Below, piece after piece: positions 16,589 to 27,098 of a DNA stretch of 64,000 bases. The notes under the pieces were generated by a model. The model did not search any database. It saw only the letters and a list, made by a program, of their open reading frames with translations, and was not told where the DNA came from. Every line of letters begins with the position of its first letter. The first letter of the stretch is position 1. The stretch spans positions 124,001 to 188,000 of the forward strand of contig NZ_CP016782.1 in the NCBI RefSeq assembly GCF_002288365.1. Direction: 5' to 3'. The translations under genes were made by a program, and so were the position numbers. This DNA comes from Candidatus Planktophila limnetica (lineage in GTDB: Bacteria; Actinomycetota; Actinomycetes; Nanopelagicales; Nanopelagicaceae).

Positions 16589-18067
16589 ATGAGTCAGCAG
16601 AACCAAAAGCGTAAGTACCTAGTTACAGGTGCATCAGGATACGTGGGTGGACGTCTAGTTCGCACACTATTAACCGATGGGCATGATGTGCGCGTATTGG
16701 TACGAGACAAAATTAAAGTGCAGGACCGCACATGGGCCAATGACGTAGATATCGTTGTTGGAAATGCAACGAGTGCTTCAGATTTAGATCGCGCGCTTAT
16801 CGGAATACATACAGCCTTTTACTTACTGCATTCGATAAATGTTGGTGTGGATTTCACCGCTATTGAATCCGAAATGGCTCGCGCATTTGCACAAGCTGCA
16901 GAGCGCGCAGGGGTTTCACAAATAATTTATCTCGGTGGAATTGCCAATGATAAGAACAGCAGCAAGCACCTTTCATCACGAGTACAAACTGGCAAAGAGT
17001 TAGCGTCGACTTCTGTTCCAGTCCTCGAGTTTCGTGCAGGCATTATTATTGGATCAGGTTCGGCCTCCTTTGAAATGTTGCGTCACCTGACTCACCGTTT
17101 GCCGATTATGACAACGCCTAAGTGGGTTTCAAATAAAACTCAGCCGATTGTTGTGCGAGATGTTTTGTATTACTTGCGTAAAGCTGCAGTATTAGAAAAA
17201 CCCGTTAATCAAGTATTTGATATCGGGGGACCAGAAGTTTTGTCATATGCCGACATGATGCAGACTTTTGCAAAATTATCCGGCTTGCGCAGACGCTGGA
17301 TTATTCAAGTTCCAGTATTAACACCAAATCTTTCAAGTTTGTGGATTGGTCTTGTTACACCTGTTCCAACATCTCTTGCGCGACCATTGGTCGGTTCACT
17401 CATCAGCGAAGTTGTTGCGGATAAAAACAAGAGCGTTGATGCACTCATTCCTCCTCCACCTGAAGGTTTATTAAATGTTGAAGACTCCATCAAATTAGCT
17501 CTTACTCGCACAAATGATCACAAGGTTGAAACGCGTTGGTCGGATGCGTCAACGCCAACTGCGCCGTGGCAAAAAGCGCAAGGAGATCCCGAGTGGGCAG
17601 GTGAGATGATTCTTAGCGATCGTCGTGAATCACTTACTAGCGCACCCATTGAAACTGTGTGGAAATACATTGAAAGCATCGGTGGCGATAACGGTTGGTA
17701 TGGATCCGATTTTCTCTGGTGGGCTCGTGGCGTTATTGATCGCTTCTTCGGTGGAGTTGGATTGCGTCGCGGACGTCGCGATCCAGTTTCATTACGAATC
17801 GGTGACAGTTTAGATTTTTGGCGAGTTGAAGAAATCGAACATGGTGTGCACATGAAGTTATATGCCGAAATGGTTTTACCCGGCAAAGCGTGGCTTGATT
17901 TTAGAGTTTCTACAGAAGATGGAAAGACTAGAATTGTTCAAGAAGCAACATTTGTTCCACGCGGCTTAGGTGGACAAATGTATTGGTATGCAATTGCACC
18001 GCTTCATACCTTGGTTTTTCCAACGATGATTAGAAATATCGTAAAGCGAGCAGAAGCTAATGCATGA
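16589..18067 (+). CDS. NAD(P)-binding atypical SDR fused to DUF2867/SRPBCC-like domain
   Basis: 492-aa two-part protein. The N-terminal part (about 8-290) is an atypical short-chain dehydrogenase with glycine motif VTGASGYVGGRLV and IYLGGI. The C-terminal part (about 330-490) is a DUF2867 domain (VWKYIESIGGDNGWYG, then VDFRV-like WLDFRVSTEDGKTR). Such proteins are annotated as SDR family oxidoreductases of unknown substrate. The last 8 bases overlap the PLP decarboxylase start, so the two are coupled and may act on one pathway. I cannot name the reaction. Confidence 0.87.
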   Translation: MSQQNQKRKYLVTGASGYVGGRLVRTLLTDGHDVRVLVRDKIKVQDRTWANDVDIVVGNATSASDLDRALIGIHTAFYLLHSINVGVDFTAIESEMARAFAQAAERAGVSQIIYLGGIANDKNSSKHLSSRVQTGKELASTSVPVLEFRAGIIIGSGSASFEMLRHLTHRLPIMTTPKWVSNKTQPIVVRDVLYYLRKAAVLEKPVNQVFDIGGPEVLSYADMMQTFAKLSGLRRRWIIQVPVLTPNLSSLWIGLVTPVPTSLARPLVGSLISEVVADKNKSVDALIPPPPEGLLNVEDSIKLALTRTNDHKVETRWSDASTPTAPWQKAQGDPEWAGEMILSDRRESLTSAPIETVWKYIESIGGDNGWYGSDFLWWARGVIDRFFGGVGLRRGRRDPVSLRIGDSLDFWRVEEIEHGVHMKLYAEMVLPGKAWLDFRVSTEDGKTRIVQEATFVPRGLGGQMYWYAIAPLHTLVFPTMIRNIVKRAEANA

Positions 18068-19406
18068 GTTCACCGAAGAGGTTGAAAGCCTTGCAGGTGA
18101 AATTTTGGCATACAGTCTTGAACGATTAAAGAGTGATCCACCTCTTGATGGACCGCGAAGCGAAGCAGATTTATTTCGTGAAGTTGGAAACACAATCACT
18201 GCCCGTGGACTTGGCGGAAGTGATGCACTAAAGGTTTTTACCGAGGTGTTAGCAAAGGCTTGTATTTCAACGGATCACCCACGTTACTTAGCTTTTATTC
18301 CATCTGCACCAAGTGAGTTCGCAAACTTATTTGATTTAGTTGTTGGCGCGAGTGCTTTATATGGCGGCTCATGGCAAGAAGGCGCCGGCGCAGTATTTGC
18401 TGAAAACCAGGCGCTGCAATGGCTTATTGATTTAGCAGGATTGCCAGATACTGCCGGTGGAGTTTTTGTGCAGGGCGGCACAATTGGAAATTTATCCGCA
18501 CTCGTTGTTGCGCGCGCAGAAGCGCGTAAGAAGTTTGCAGATGCCACACGCTGGGTCATTGCATGTTCTGAAGAGTCACACTCATCTATTGCATCCGCGG
18601 CAAATGTTATGGATGTTGATATATTAAAGATTGCCACACGAAGTGATCGCAAATTACATGGTGACGATGTTGCTCGCGAAATAGATGCCTTACACGCAGC
18701 AGGAACATCTCGAGTCTTTGCAGTCGTTGGCACAGCTGGAACAACAAATCTTGGAATCATCGATGACTTAAACGGAATTGCCGAGGCCGCGCACCTTCGC
18801 AACATTTGGTTTCACGTTGATGGGGCCTATGGGTTGGCGGCGTTGTGTGCACCGAGTGTGCGAGCAAAATTTAATGGCGTTGAAAAAGCAGATTCATTTA
18901 TTGTCGATCCACACAAGTGGTTATTTGCACCCTTTGATGCGTGCGCACTTATTTATCGCAATCCCGAATTAGCACGAGAGGTACACACACAGCACGCAAC
19001 ATACTTAGACACTCTTCACGACGGATCCTGGAATCCATCTGATTATGCAATTCATTTAACAAGACGTGTCCGTGGATTGCCCTTTTGGTTCTCACTTGCA
19101 GCCCACGGCACCGATGCGTATTCAAAATCAATGGAAGCCACAATGACGGTGGCCGCGCAATCAGCAGAGTTAATTAAAAAGCATCCCAATCTTGAACTCT
19201 TATACGAACCAGAACTTTCGATTGTCGCCTTCACTCGTCCCGGTTGGAACGCGGGGCAATATCAGCAGTGGAGCGATAAATTATTAGCTGATCAGATTGG
19301 TTTTATTCCGCCATCATCAGATAAAGGCCAGCCAATATTGCGTTTTGCAATCGTTAATCCGTGGACGAAAATAAGTGACATCGAAGCGATTTTGGCCACT
19401 CTGTAA
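18060..19406 (+). CDS. PLP-dependent amino-acid decarboxylase (group II)
   Basis: Fold-type I pyridoxal-phosphate enzyme of 448 aa in the aromatic-L-amino-acid/diaminobutyrate decarboxylase family. The PLP phosphate site is GGTIGNLSAL near residue 140, the ring-stacking His is in SEESHSSI near 172, the Asp is in HVDGAYGLAAL near 254, and the Schiff-base Lys is in DPHKWLFAP near 287. The substrate cannot be told from sequence; aromatic amino acids, glutamate and diaminobutyrate are candidates. It overlaps the preceding SDR gene by 8 bp. Confidence 0.88.
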   Translation: MHEFTEEVESLAGEILAYSLERLKSDPPLDGPRSEADLFREVGNTITARGLGGSDALKVFTEVLAKACISTDHPRYLAFIPSAPSEFANLFDLVVGASALYGGSWQEGAGAVFAENQALQWLIDLAGLPDTAGGVFVQGGTIGNLSALVVARAEARKKFADATRWVIACSEESHSSIASAANVMDVDILKIATRSDRKLHGDDVAREIDALHAAGTSRVFAVVGTAGTTNLGIIDDLNGIAEAAHLRNIWFHVDGAYGLAALCAPSVRAKFNGVEKADSFIVDPHKWLFAPFDACALIYRNPELAREVHTQHATYLDTLHDGSWNPSDYAIHLTRRVRGLPFWFSLAAHGTDAYSKSMEATMTVAAQSAELIKKHPNLELLYEPELSIVAFTRPGWNAGQYQQWSDKLLADQIGFIPPSSDKGQPILRFAIVNPWTKISDIEAILATL

Positions 19407-19446
19407 ATCCCACACTTTTTAATTAACTCCCCGTAAGATTTGCTCC

Positions 19447-19713
19447 ATGTCCATGATGGAAAATGCCAATAATTCGCCTGCTGTTTTAAGCGAACTAGAA
19501 GCGCGCATCCTTGAATTTGAAGGAACATGGTGGAAATTTGCTGGTGCTAAAGAGTCTGCAATTAAAGAATTATTTGACCTCAGCGCTCCTCGTTATTACC
19601 AACTACTCAACGATTTAATTGATCGCGAGGACGCACTTGTAGCGGCCCCGATGTTGGTCAAACGCCTTCGCCGTCTGCGCGAAGCACGCATGTCCGCACG
19701 TACATCTCGCTAA
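19447..19713 (+). CDS. DUF3263 family protein
   Basis: 88-aa actinobacterial protein of unknown function. The family pattern is visible: LSELEARILEFEGTWWKF followed by a helix-turn-helix-like AIKELFDLSAPRYYQLLNDL and a basic C-terminal tail LVKRLRRLREARMSART. The small size, HTH-like helices and basic tail suggest nucleic-acid binding, possibly a sigma-like region 4, but this is inference. It sits alone just before the groEL promoter. A weak hairpin CGGGA/TCCCG at 19737-19751 may end its transcript. The ATG could be 19447 or the in-frame ATG at 19453. Confidence 0.85.
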   Translation: MSMMENANNSPAVLSELEARILEFEGTWWKFAGAKESAIKELFDLSAPRYYQLLNDLIDREDALVAAPMLVKRLRRLREARMSARTSR

Positions 19714-19761
19714 AAACCGACCCCGTTTTGCAGTCCGGGAATTACTCCCGTAGATTTGGCG

Positions 19762-21457
<1,696 letters not shown>

Positions 21458-21479
21458 TTTCTCACGCGTAAAGCGTTAC

Positions 21480-21519
21480 GAACGCCACTGCCGATTAACT
21501 CGGTAGTGGCGTTCTGCTT
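21480..21519 (+). terminator. groEL transcription terminator
   Basis: A 15-bp stem GAACGCCACTGCCGA (21480-21494) / TCGGTAGTGGCGTTC (21500-21514), with one G-U pair and loop TTAAC, is followed by TGCTTTA. The T-run is short but the stem is very stable and starts 23 bases after the groEL stop. Confidence 0.88.
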
Positions 21520-21531
21520 TATCCTTATGGC

Positions 21532-22185
21532 ATGAGCACTCTCGAACTCGCACGTTCTGCTGCAATTGCCGATGCTGGCAGCGCTGATTTAGTTGGCGCA
21601 GATGTCTCTGTTGAAATCGATGATGATGGTCGCGTTGAAACTTATTTATTTGAAGCACACCTTGCAGGTTATAAAGGCTGGCGTTGGTGCGTAACAATTG
21701 CGATAGTTGATAAAAAATCAGAACCAACTATTTGTGATGTTGTTGTTCTTCCAGGGCCGGACGCATTACTTGCACCAGAGTGGGTTGCATATCGTGATCG
21801 CATACAACCTGGCGATGTTGGTGTTGGTGACATTGTTCCAAGTTCACTCGATGACACACGTTTAGTTCCATCTGTTCACTCACTCATTGCTGATGAAGAG
21901 TTAGATGCACTGCAAGTATTTGAACTTGGACTTGGTCGTGCACGAGTGATGTCTATTGAAGGTCGCGATCAAGCAAGTAAGCGTTGGTATGAAAGTGATC
22001 GCGGTCCACAATCACCTATTGCGCAATCGGCACCGAAACCATGTTCGTCATGCGCATTCTTTTTACCGATAGCAGGATCTCTTCGCGCTTCATTTGGCGT
22101 ATGCGCTAATGCGATTTCACCTGAGGATGCACGCGTGGTTTCCGTTGACCACGGATGCGGCGCGCACTCCGAAGCCACGCTCTGA
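21532..22185 (+). CDS. DUF3027 family protein
   Basis: 217-aa actinobacterial protein of unknown function. Family-type regions are ETYLFEAHLAGYKGWRWCVT near residue 38 (quoted in part), LLAPEWVAYRDRIQPGDVG near 83 and a C-terminal Cys-rich part KPCSSCAFFLPIAGSLRASF with VDHGCGAHSE. The cysteines (CSSC, C, HGCG) could bind a metal. It precedes the cold-shock gene, and DUF3027, cspB, an MFS gene and DUF2530 also cluster in M. tuberculosis (about Rv0871-Rv0879c). A link to the cold-shock response is inferred from that conserved neighbourhood only. Confidence 0.85.
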   Translation: MSTLELARSAAIADAGSADLVGADVSVEIDDDGRVETYLFEAHLAGYKGWRWCVTIAIVDKKSEPTICDVVVLPGPDALLAPEWVAYRDRIQPGDVGVGDIVPSSLDDTRLVPSVHSLIADEELDALQVFELGLGRARVMSIEGRDQASKRWYESDRGPQSPIAQSAPKPCSSCAFFLPIAGSLRASFGVCANAISPEDARVVSVDHGCGAHSEATL

Positions 22186-22201
22186 TAAACTAGCCCTCTG
22201 C

Positions 22202-22216
22202 CCGTGGCCCCCACGG
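22202..22216. other. short hairpin upstream of the cold-shock gene
   Basis: CCGTGG (22202-22207), CCC, CCACGG (22211-22216) form a 6-bp stem in the csp leader, with no T-run after it. It could be part of an mRNA structure in the 68-base region before csp or a weak transcription barrier after the DUF3027 gene. Function unknown. Confidence 0.35.
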
Positions 22217-22253
22217 CTTAAACGAATATAGAAATTAACAAGGAGCACTCCCC

Positions 22254-22637
22254 ATGCCTACAGGTAAAGTGAAATGGTTCAGCCTTGAAAAAGGTTTTGG
22301 TTTCATCGCATCCGATGAAGGCGAAGATGTTTATCTTGCTTCAACATCTCTTCCAGAGGGCGTCTCAACTGTGAAGCCTGGAACAAAGTTGGAGTTCAGT
22401 GTTGGTGATGGTCGTCGTGGACCACAAGCACTCTCTGTAAAAATCATTGATGCACCACCATCTCTAGCAGCTAACTCACGTACCAATAGTGATGACCTTG
22501 CTGCAATGATCGAAGACACAATCAAGATTTTGGACAAGGTCGGAAATGGTTTACGCCAGGGACGCCATCCATCTGCTGTAGAAGCAGAGCGTCTTGGAAA
22601 AGTTCTTCGCGGTATTGCAGGACAGTTAGAAGCTTAA
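22254..22637 (+). CDS. cspB: cold-shock domain protein with C-terminal helical extension
   Basis: RNA/ssDNA-binding protein of 127 aa. The cold-shock domain (1-66) starts MPTGKVKWFSLEKGFGFIAS, with an intact RNP1 motif KGFGFI. The RNP2 region is DVYLASTSL, so the usual Phe-Val-His triplet of DVFVHFSAI is not conserved. A helical extension (about 75-127) follows, as in mycobacterial CspB relatives. AAGGAG 8 bases upstream of ATG gives a strong ribosome-binding site. The stop overlaps the convergent DUF2530 gene by 4 bases. It probably acts as an RNA chaperone. Confidence 0.92.
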   Translation: MPTGKVKWFSLEKGFGFIASDEGEDVYLASTSLPEGVSTVKPGTKLEFSVGDGRRGPQALSVKIIDAPPSLAANSRTNSDDLAAMIEDTIKILDKVGNGLRQGRHPSAVEAERLGKVLRGIAGQLEA

Positions 22638-22822
22638 ATTCCGCTTCTGCGTGATCTGCGTATTGTGTAGCGAATACCAAATACTCCTAAAGCAGCGCCG
22701 AATACGCACGTCCACACATACTTTGTTTCTGACCCTGCAACTAAGAATGCAGCACCAGCAATAAGCCATGCAATAGTGCCAACGGCGATTAGCACGACTG
22801 TATTTTTAAGATTTGTTGGCAT
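22634..22822 (-). CDS. DUF2530 small membrane protein
   Basis: 62-aa protein (66 aa if a GTG at 22834 is used) with two membrane segments, about 9-29 and 34-52, and a basic tail IRRSRRSGI. The sequence VAGSETKYVWTCVFGAALG resembles the actinobacterial DUF2530 family, function unknown. The ATG at 22822 lies one base after the stop of a 26-codon reading frame, which suggests translational coupling, and there is no strong Shine-Dalgarno for either start. The neighbours (csp, DUF3027, MFS) match the M. tuberculosis order. Confidence 0.75.
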   Translation of the reverse strand: MPTNLKNTVVLIAVGTIAWLIAGAAFLVAGSETKYVWTCVFGAALGVFGIRYTIRRSRRSGI

Positions 22823-22823
22823 A

Positions 22824-22904
22824 TTAGAAGCCACTAAGAACTATTAATCCTAGTAAACCAACGAGTGCGATGATTGAAATCATTCGTCTAGTTTTGTAAT
22901 TCAC
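22824..22904 (-). CDS. possible 26-aa single-span membrane peptide
   Basis: A GTG-initiated frame that reads MNYKTRRMISIIALVGLL then GLIVLSGF: a basic N-terminus (KTRR) followed by one hydrophobic segment of about 18 residues. It starts inside the last 17 bases of the MFS gene, on the same strand, and ends one base before the DUF2530 ATG, so it neatly fills the gap between the two. That fit and the membrane-peptide composition support expression; the small size and lack of a clear Shine-Dalgarno leave it uncertain. Confidence 0.4.
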   Translation of the reverse strand: MNYKTRRMISIIALVGLLGLIVLSGF

Positions 22905-24060
22905 GGCTCTCCTTTTTGGATTTTGTAGATGGAGTAAGAATAACAATTGTCAGTGCAATCACAATAAGGACCGGCACCATTAGGTATGCGCGAGATATTC
23001 CCAGATGATCTCCGAGTACTCCTAGTACAAATGGAGCCAGCGCAATTCCAGATCCTGCTGCAAGTGAACCAATGCCGATAGCTAAGTCAGGGCGATTATC
23101 GCTAAAGCCCATCAAGCGAAGAGATGAGAGTGCAAATTGCATTGAAATACCAAGACCATTGATAAAGAGTGTAACTAGTGAAATTAGAACGTTATGAGAG
23201 AACCAGAAAATTGTAAATCCAATAAATTGCAAAATAATGATTGTGATGAGTTGATGATCGAGTTGTAATTTCTTAAGAACAATGGCGCCATACCAACGAC
23301 CAATTGCCATTCCTGTTCCCAAAGCAACTATTCCCAGAGTTGCAGCTGAGGCGCTTCCACCTACGCGATCTCGCAAAAGAGCAGCAGCCCAAAACGTGGT
23401 CGCAAACTCAGTACAGATGCAGATAAAGAAACCAAAGCAAGCAATCCAATACGTGCGTGAAAGCTTGCCACCCTGGCGCACACTGATCTCGCGATCATGG
23501 GCGTCACGGTTCTTATCTCGTGAGGAGAAATACAAAATTATTGTGGCCGGAATAGTGAGCAATAAACCGAAGCGCCAACTTATGGCAGTTCCGGCAAGGC
23601 TTCCGATAATGAGTGTGCCAAGAACGTAACCTGCAGAATTAACTCCATTGGATTGTGGCAAAGCAAGGGCTGTTGCTTCTTTAAAGTGGTGAGACAGGCG
23701 TGTGACCATATTGTTAATGACCATCGAAGTTCCCAGCCCACTTAAAAATGTAGCCGTTAAAGTAAAAGCCACAGGCTTAATGGTGACGAACATAAGAACG
23801 CCACTGCAAAAGAGCCACATTCCAATCCATGAAGTTCTTTCGCGACCGAAGTAATGAACCAAACGTGAATTTGCTAAACCCGCACAAATTCCTGCAACAC
23901 CCATTGCTGTTCCGTGTAAGCCAGCAATTGTCAGTGATGTTCCCTGATCGGCGCGCAGAAGTGGTTGGGCAGGGCCAAATCCACCCAGAAAGAAGTTAAG
24001 AATTGTTACTTGAAGTGCAATTGCCCAAAAGGTTTTGTCGCGCGTAAATGAATGTGGCAT
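22888..24060 (-). CDS. major facilitator superfamily transporter
   Basis: 390-aa integral membrane protein with about 12 hydrophobic segments and a central polar loop (SRDKNRDAHDREISVRQGG, about 185-205) separating the two six-helix halves. A motif-A-like region lies in loop 2-3 (SRLVHYFGRERTSW near residue 65). The substrate is unknown; drug or small-molecule export is typical for such actinobacterial MFS proteins. M. tuberculosis has an MFS gene (Rv0876c) in the equivalent place. It lies 19 bases downstream of serC... in reverse order it is the upstream neighbour's opposite, being read on the same strand after serC. Confidence 0.87.
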   Translation of the reverse strand: MPHSFTRDKTFWAIALQVTILNFFLGGFGPAQPLLRADQGTSLTIAGLHGTAMGVAGICAGLANSRLVHYFGRERTSWIGMWLFCSGVLMFVTIKPVAFTLTATFLSGLGTSMVINNMVTRLSHHFKEATALALPQSNGVNSAGYVLGTLIIGSLAGTAISWRFGLLLTIPATIILYFSSRDKNRDAHDREISVRQGGKLSRTYWIACFGFFICICTEFATTFWAAALLRDRVGGSASAATLGIVALGTGMAIGRWYGAIVLKKLQLDHQLITIIILQFIGFTIFWFSHNVLISLVTLFINGLGISMQFALSSLRLMGFSDNRPDLAIGIGSLAAGSGIALAPFVLGVLGDHLGISRAYLMVPVLIVIALTIVILTPSTKSKKESRELQN

Positions 24061-24079
24061 TACTTTCCTTACGGAATAA

Positions 24080-25195
<1,116 letters not shown>

Positions 25196-25201
25196 TTAAT
25201 T

Positions 25202-25882
25202 CTAAGGGAAGTAACGCTGCATCTCCCAATCGGATTTTGCATCGCTTCTGTGATATCGAATACGGTCGTGCAATCTGGAATATCTTCCTTGCCAGAATTC
25301 AATACTGTCGGGTATCACTCGAAACCCACCCCAGTGCGGTGGTGTTGGCACAACACTTCCTTCGGGCCATTTCTCTGATGCACCTTTAAAACGCATTTCT
25401 AACTCTTCGCGTGAAGCAAGCGGTGCTGATTGAGCGCTAGCCCACGCACCGATCTGACTCGACCACGGTCTTGTTGCAAAGTAACTCTCAGACTCTTCGC
25501 GTGAAATTTTATCTGCTTGACCTGAAATTATTACTTGTCGCTCCATTGCATACCAAGGGAAAAGAAGTGTTACTTGCGAATTCATTGCAATTGCTTGTGC
25601 TTTACGAGAAGAATAATTAGTAAAGAAAGTAAAACCACCTTGTGAAATATCTTTAAGCAAAACTGTGCGCGTTGTAATTTCACCTGAACCATCAGCAGTT
25701 GAAAGCACCATTGCATTTGCTTCAACAATAATTTCATTTGCAGCCGCAGCGGCCATCCACTCCTCGAATGCTACGAATGGATCAGTCGGCAATTTTTCCA
25801 GCCCGACTTCGCCGTAGGAGCGCCGCATTGCTGAAATCTTGGCTCGAATTCCGCTTTCTGTCATGGATGTATCTAACGTCAC
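25202..25882 (-). CDS. pdxH: pyridoxamine/pyridoxine 5'-phosphate oxidase
   Basis: FMN enzyme making pyridoxal 5'-phosphate; 226 aa from a GTG at 25882 (220 aa from the in-frame ATG at 25864; neither has a strong Shine-Dalgarno). Family motifs are TRTVLLKDISQGGFTFFTNY near residue 74 (FMN binding), SRKAQAI, LLFPWYAMERQVII near 107 and the C-terminal FWQGRYSRLHDR near 200 with the PLP-binding RLHDR. The gene precedes serC, a PLP-dependent enzyme, on the same strand. It is divergent from citrate synthase. Confidence 0.94.
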   Translation of the reverse strand: MTLDTSMTESGIRAKISAMRRSYGEVGLEKLPTDPFVAFEEWMAAAAANEIIVEANAMVLSTADGSGEITTRTVLLKDISQGGFTFFTNYSSRKAQAIAMNSQVTLLFPWYAMERQVIISGQADKISREESESYFATRPWSSQIGAWASAQSAPLASREELEMRFKGASEKWPEGSVVPTPPHWGGFRVIPDSIEFWQGRYSRLHDRIRYHRSDAKSDWEMQRYFP

Positions 25883-25933
25883 TTTGGCCCGCAGGGCTAT
25901 CTCAACTTACGTGGTCGCCAGCACACCTTCTAT

Positions 25934-25951
25934 GGGGGCAGAATTACCCCC
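25934..25951. other. hairpin in the pdxH-citA divergent region
   Basis: GGGGG (25934-25938) and CCCCC (25947-25951) with an 8-base centre, extendable by one T-G pair. It lies 25 bases before the citA start and could be a small operator or leader hairpin. There is no T-run. Confidence 0.35.
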
Positions 25952-25976
25952 GTAATACCCAATAAAGGAGCGCGCT

Positions 25977-27092
25977 GTGTCTGATGATTTCAAGCCAGGT
26001 CTCGAAGGTGTCATAGCTTTTGAATCTGAAATTGCTGAACCAGATAAAGAGGGCAGTGCACTTCGTTATCGCGGTGTTGATATTGAAGATCTAGTTGGGC
26101 GCGTTTCATTTGGAAACGTGTGGGGATTGCTAGTTGATGATGAATTTAATCCAGGCCTTCCACCAGCAGAAAAATTTCCGTTACCAGTTCACTCAGGTGA
26201 CGTTCGAGTCGATGTGCAATCTGCAATTGCGATGCTTGCACCAGCATGGGGATTTAAACCACTTCTAGATATTTCTGATGAAGAAGCGCGATCAAATCTT
26301 GCACGAGCATCTGTCATGGTTCTTTCATATCTTGCGCAATCTGCACGTGGTATCGCTGCAACACCTGTTGCAGAATCTGAAATTGATAAAGCACATACAG
26401 TTGTTGAACGCATGATGATTCGTTGGCGCGGAGAACCAGATCCACTTCACGTGCGCGCAATCGATGCCTACTTTGTATCTGCTGCAGAACACGGAATGAA
26501 TGCATCCACATTCACAGCTCGTGTTATTGCTTCAACTGGGGCAGATGTTGCCGCTGCACTCTCTGGCGCAATTGGTGCGATGTCAGGTCCGCTACATGGC
26601 GGCGCACCTTCACGTGTTCTTGGAATGATTGAAGATGTGGAACGCGTTGGCGATGCACGTAAGTATGTAAAAGATTTGATGGACCGCGGAGAACGTTTAA
26701 TGGGGTTTGGTCACCGCGTGTATCGCGCTGAAGATCCTCGTGCACGCACTCTGCGACGCACAGCAAAAGAATTAGGCGCACCTCGCTATGAAGTTGCACT
26801 CGAATTAGAAAAGGCAGCACTTGCTGAATTACATGAACGCCATCCAGAACGTGTTCTAGAGACAAACGTTGAATTCTGGGCAGCAATTGTTCTTGATTTC
26901 GCAGAAGTACCTGGTCCACTATTTACTTCTATGTTTACCGCAGCCCGCACAGCAGGTTGGTCTGCACATATTCTTGAACAAAAACGTACTGGCCGTTTGA
27001 TTCGTCCTTCAGCTCGCTACATCGGTAAAGCGCCACGCAAACCAGAAGATGTACATGGCTGGGATGCAACGGTTCATCAACTACATAATTAA
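25977..27092 (+). CDS. citA: citrate synthase (CitA-type)
   Basis: Condenses acetyl-CoA and oxaloacetate; 371 aa, the shorter Gram-positive form. The GTG start at 25977 is supported by AAAGGAG six bases upstream. Catalytic residues are His in SGPLHGGAPSRVL near residue 205, His in GFGHRVYRAEDPRA near 244 and an Asp in the C-terminal region VLDFAEVPGPLFT near 301. A second citrate synthase (gltA) may exist elsewhere. The neighbour order serC...citA mirrors M. tuberculosis Rv0884c-Rv0889c. Confidence 0.94.
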   Translation: MSDDFKPGLEGVIAFESEIAEPDKEGSALRYRGVDIEDLVGRVSFGNVWGLLVDDEFNPGLPPAEKFPLPVHSGDVRVDVQSAIAMLAPAWGFKPLLDISDEEARSNLARASVMVLSYLAQSARGIAATPVAESEIDKAHTVVERMMIRWRGEPDPLHVRAIDAYFVSAAEHGMNASTFTARVIASTGADVAAALSGAIGAMSGPLHGGAPSRVLGMIEDVERVGDARKYVKDLMDRGERLMGFGHRVYRAEDPRARTLRRTAKELGAPRYEVALELEKAALAELHERHPERVLETNVEFWAAIVLDFAEVPGPLFTSMFTAARTAGWSAHILEQKRTGRLIRPSARYIGKAPRKPEDVHGWDATVHQLHN

Positions 27093-27098
27093 CCCACT

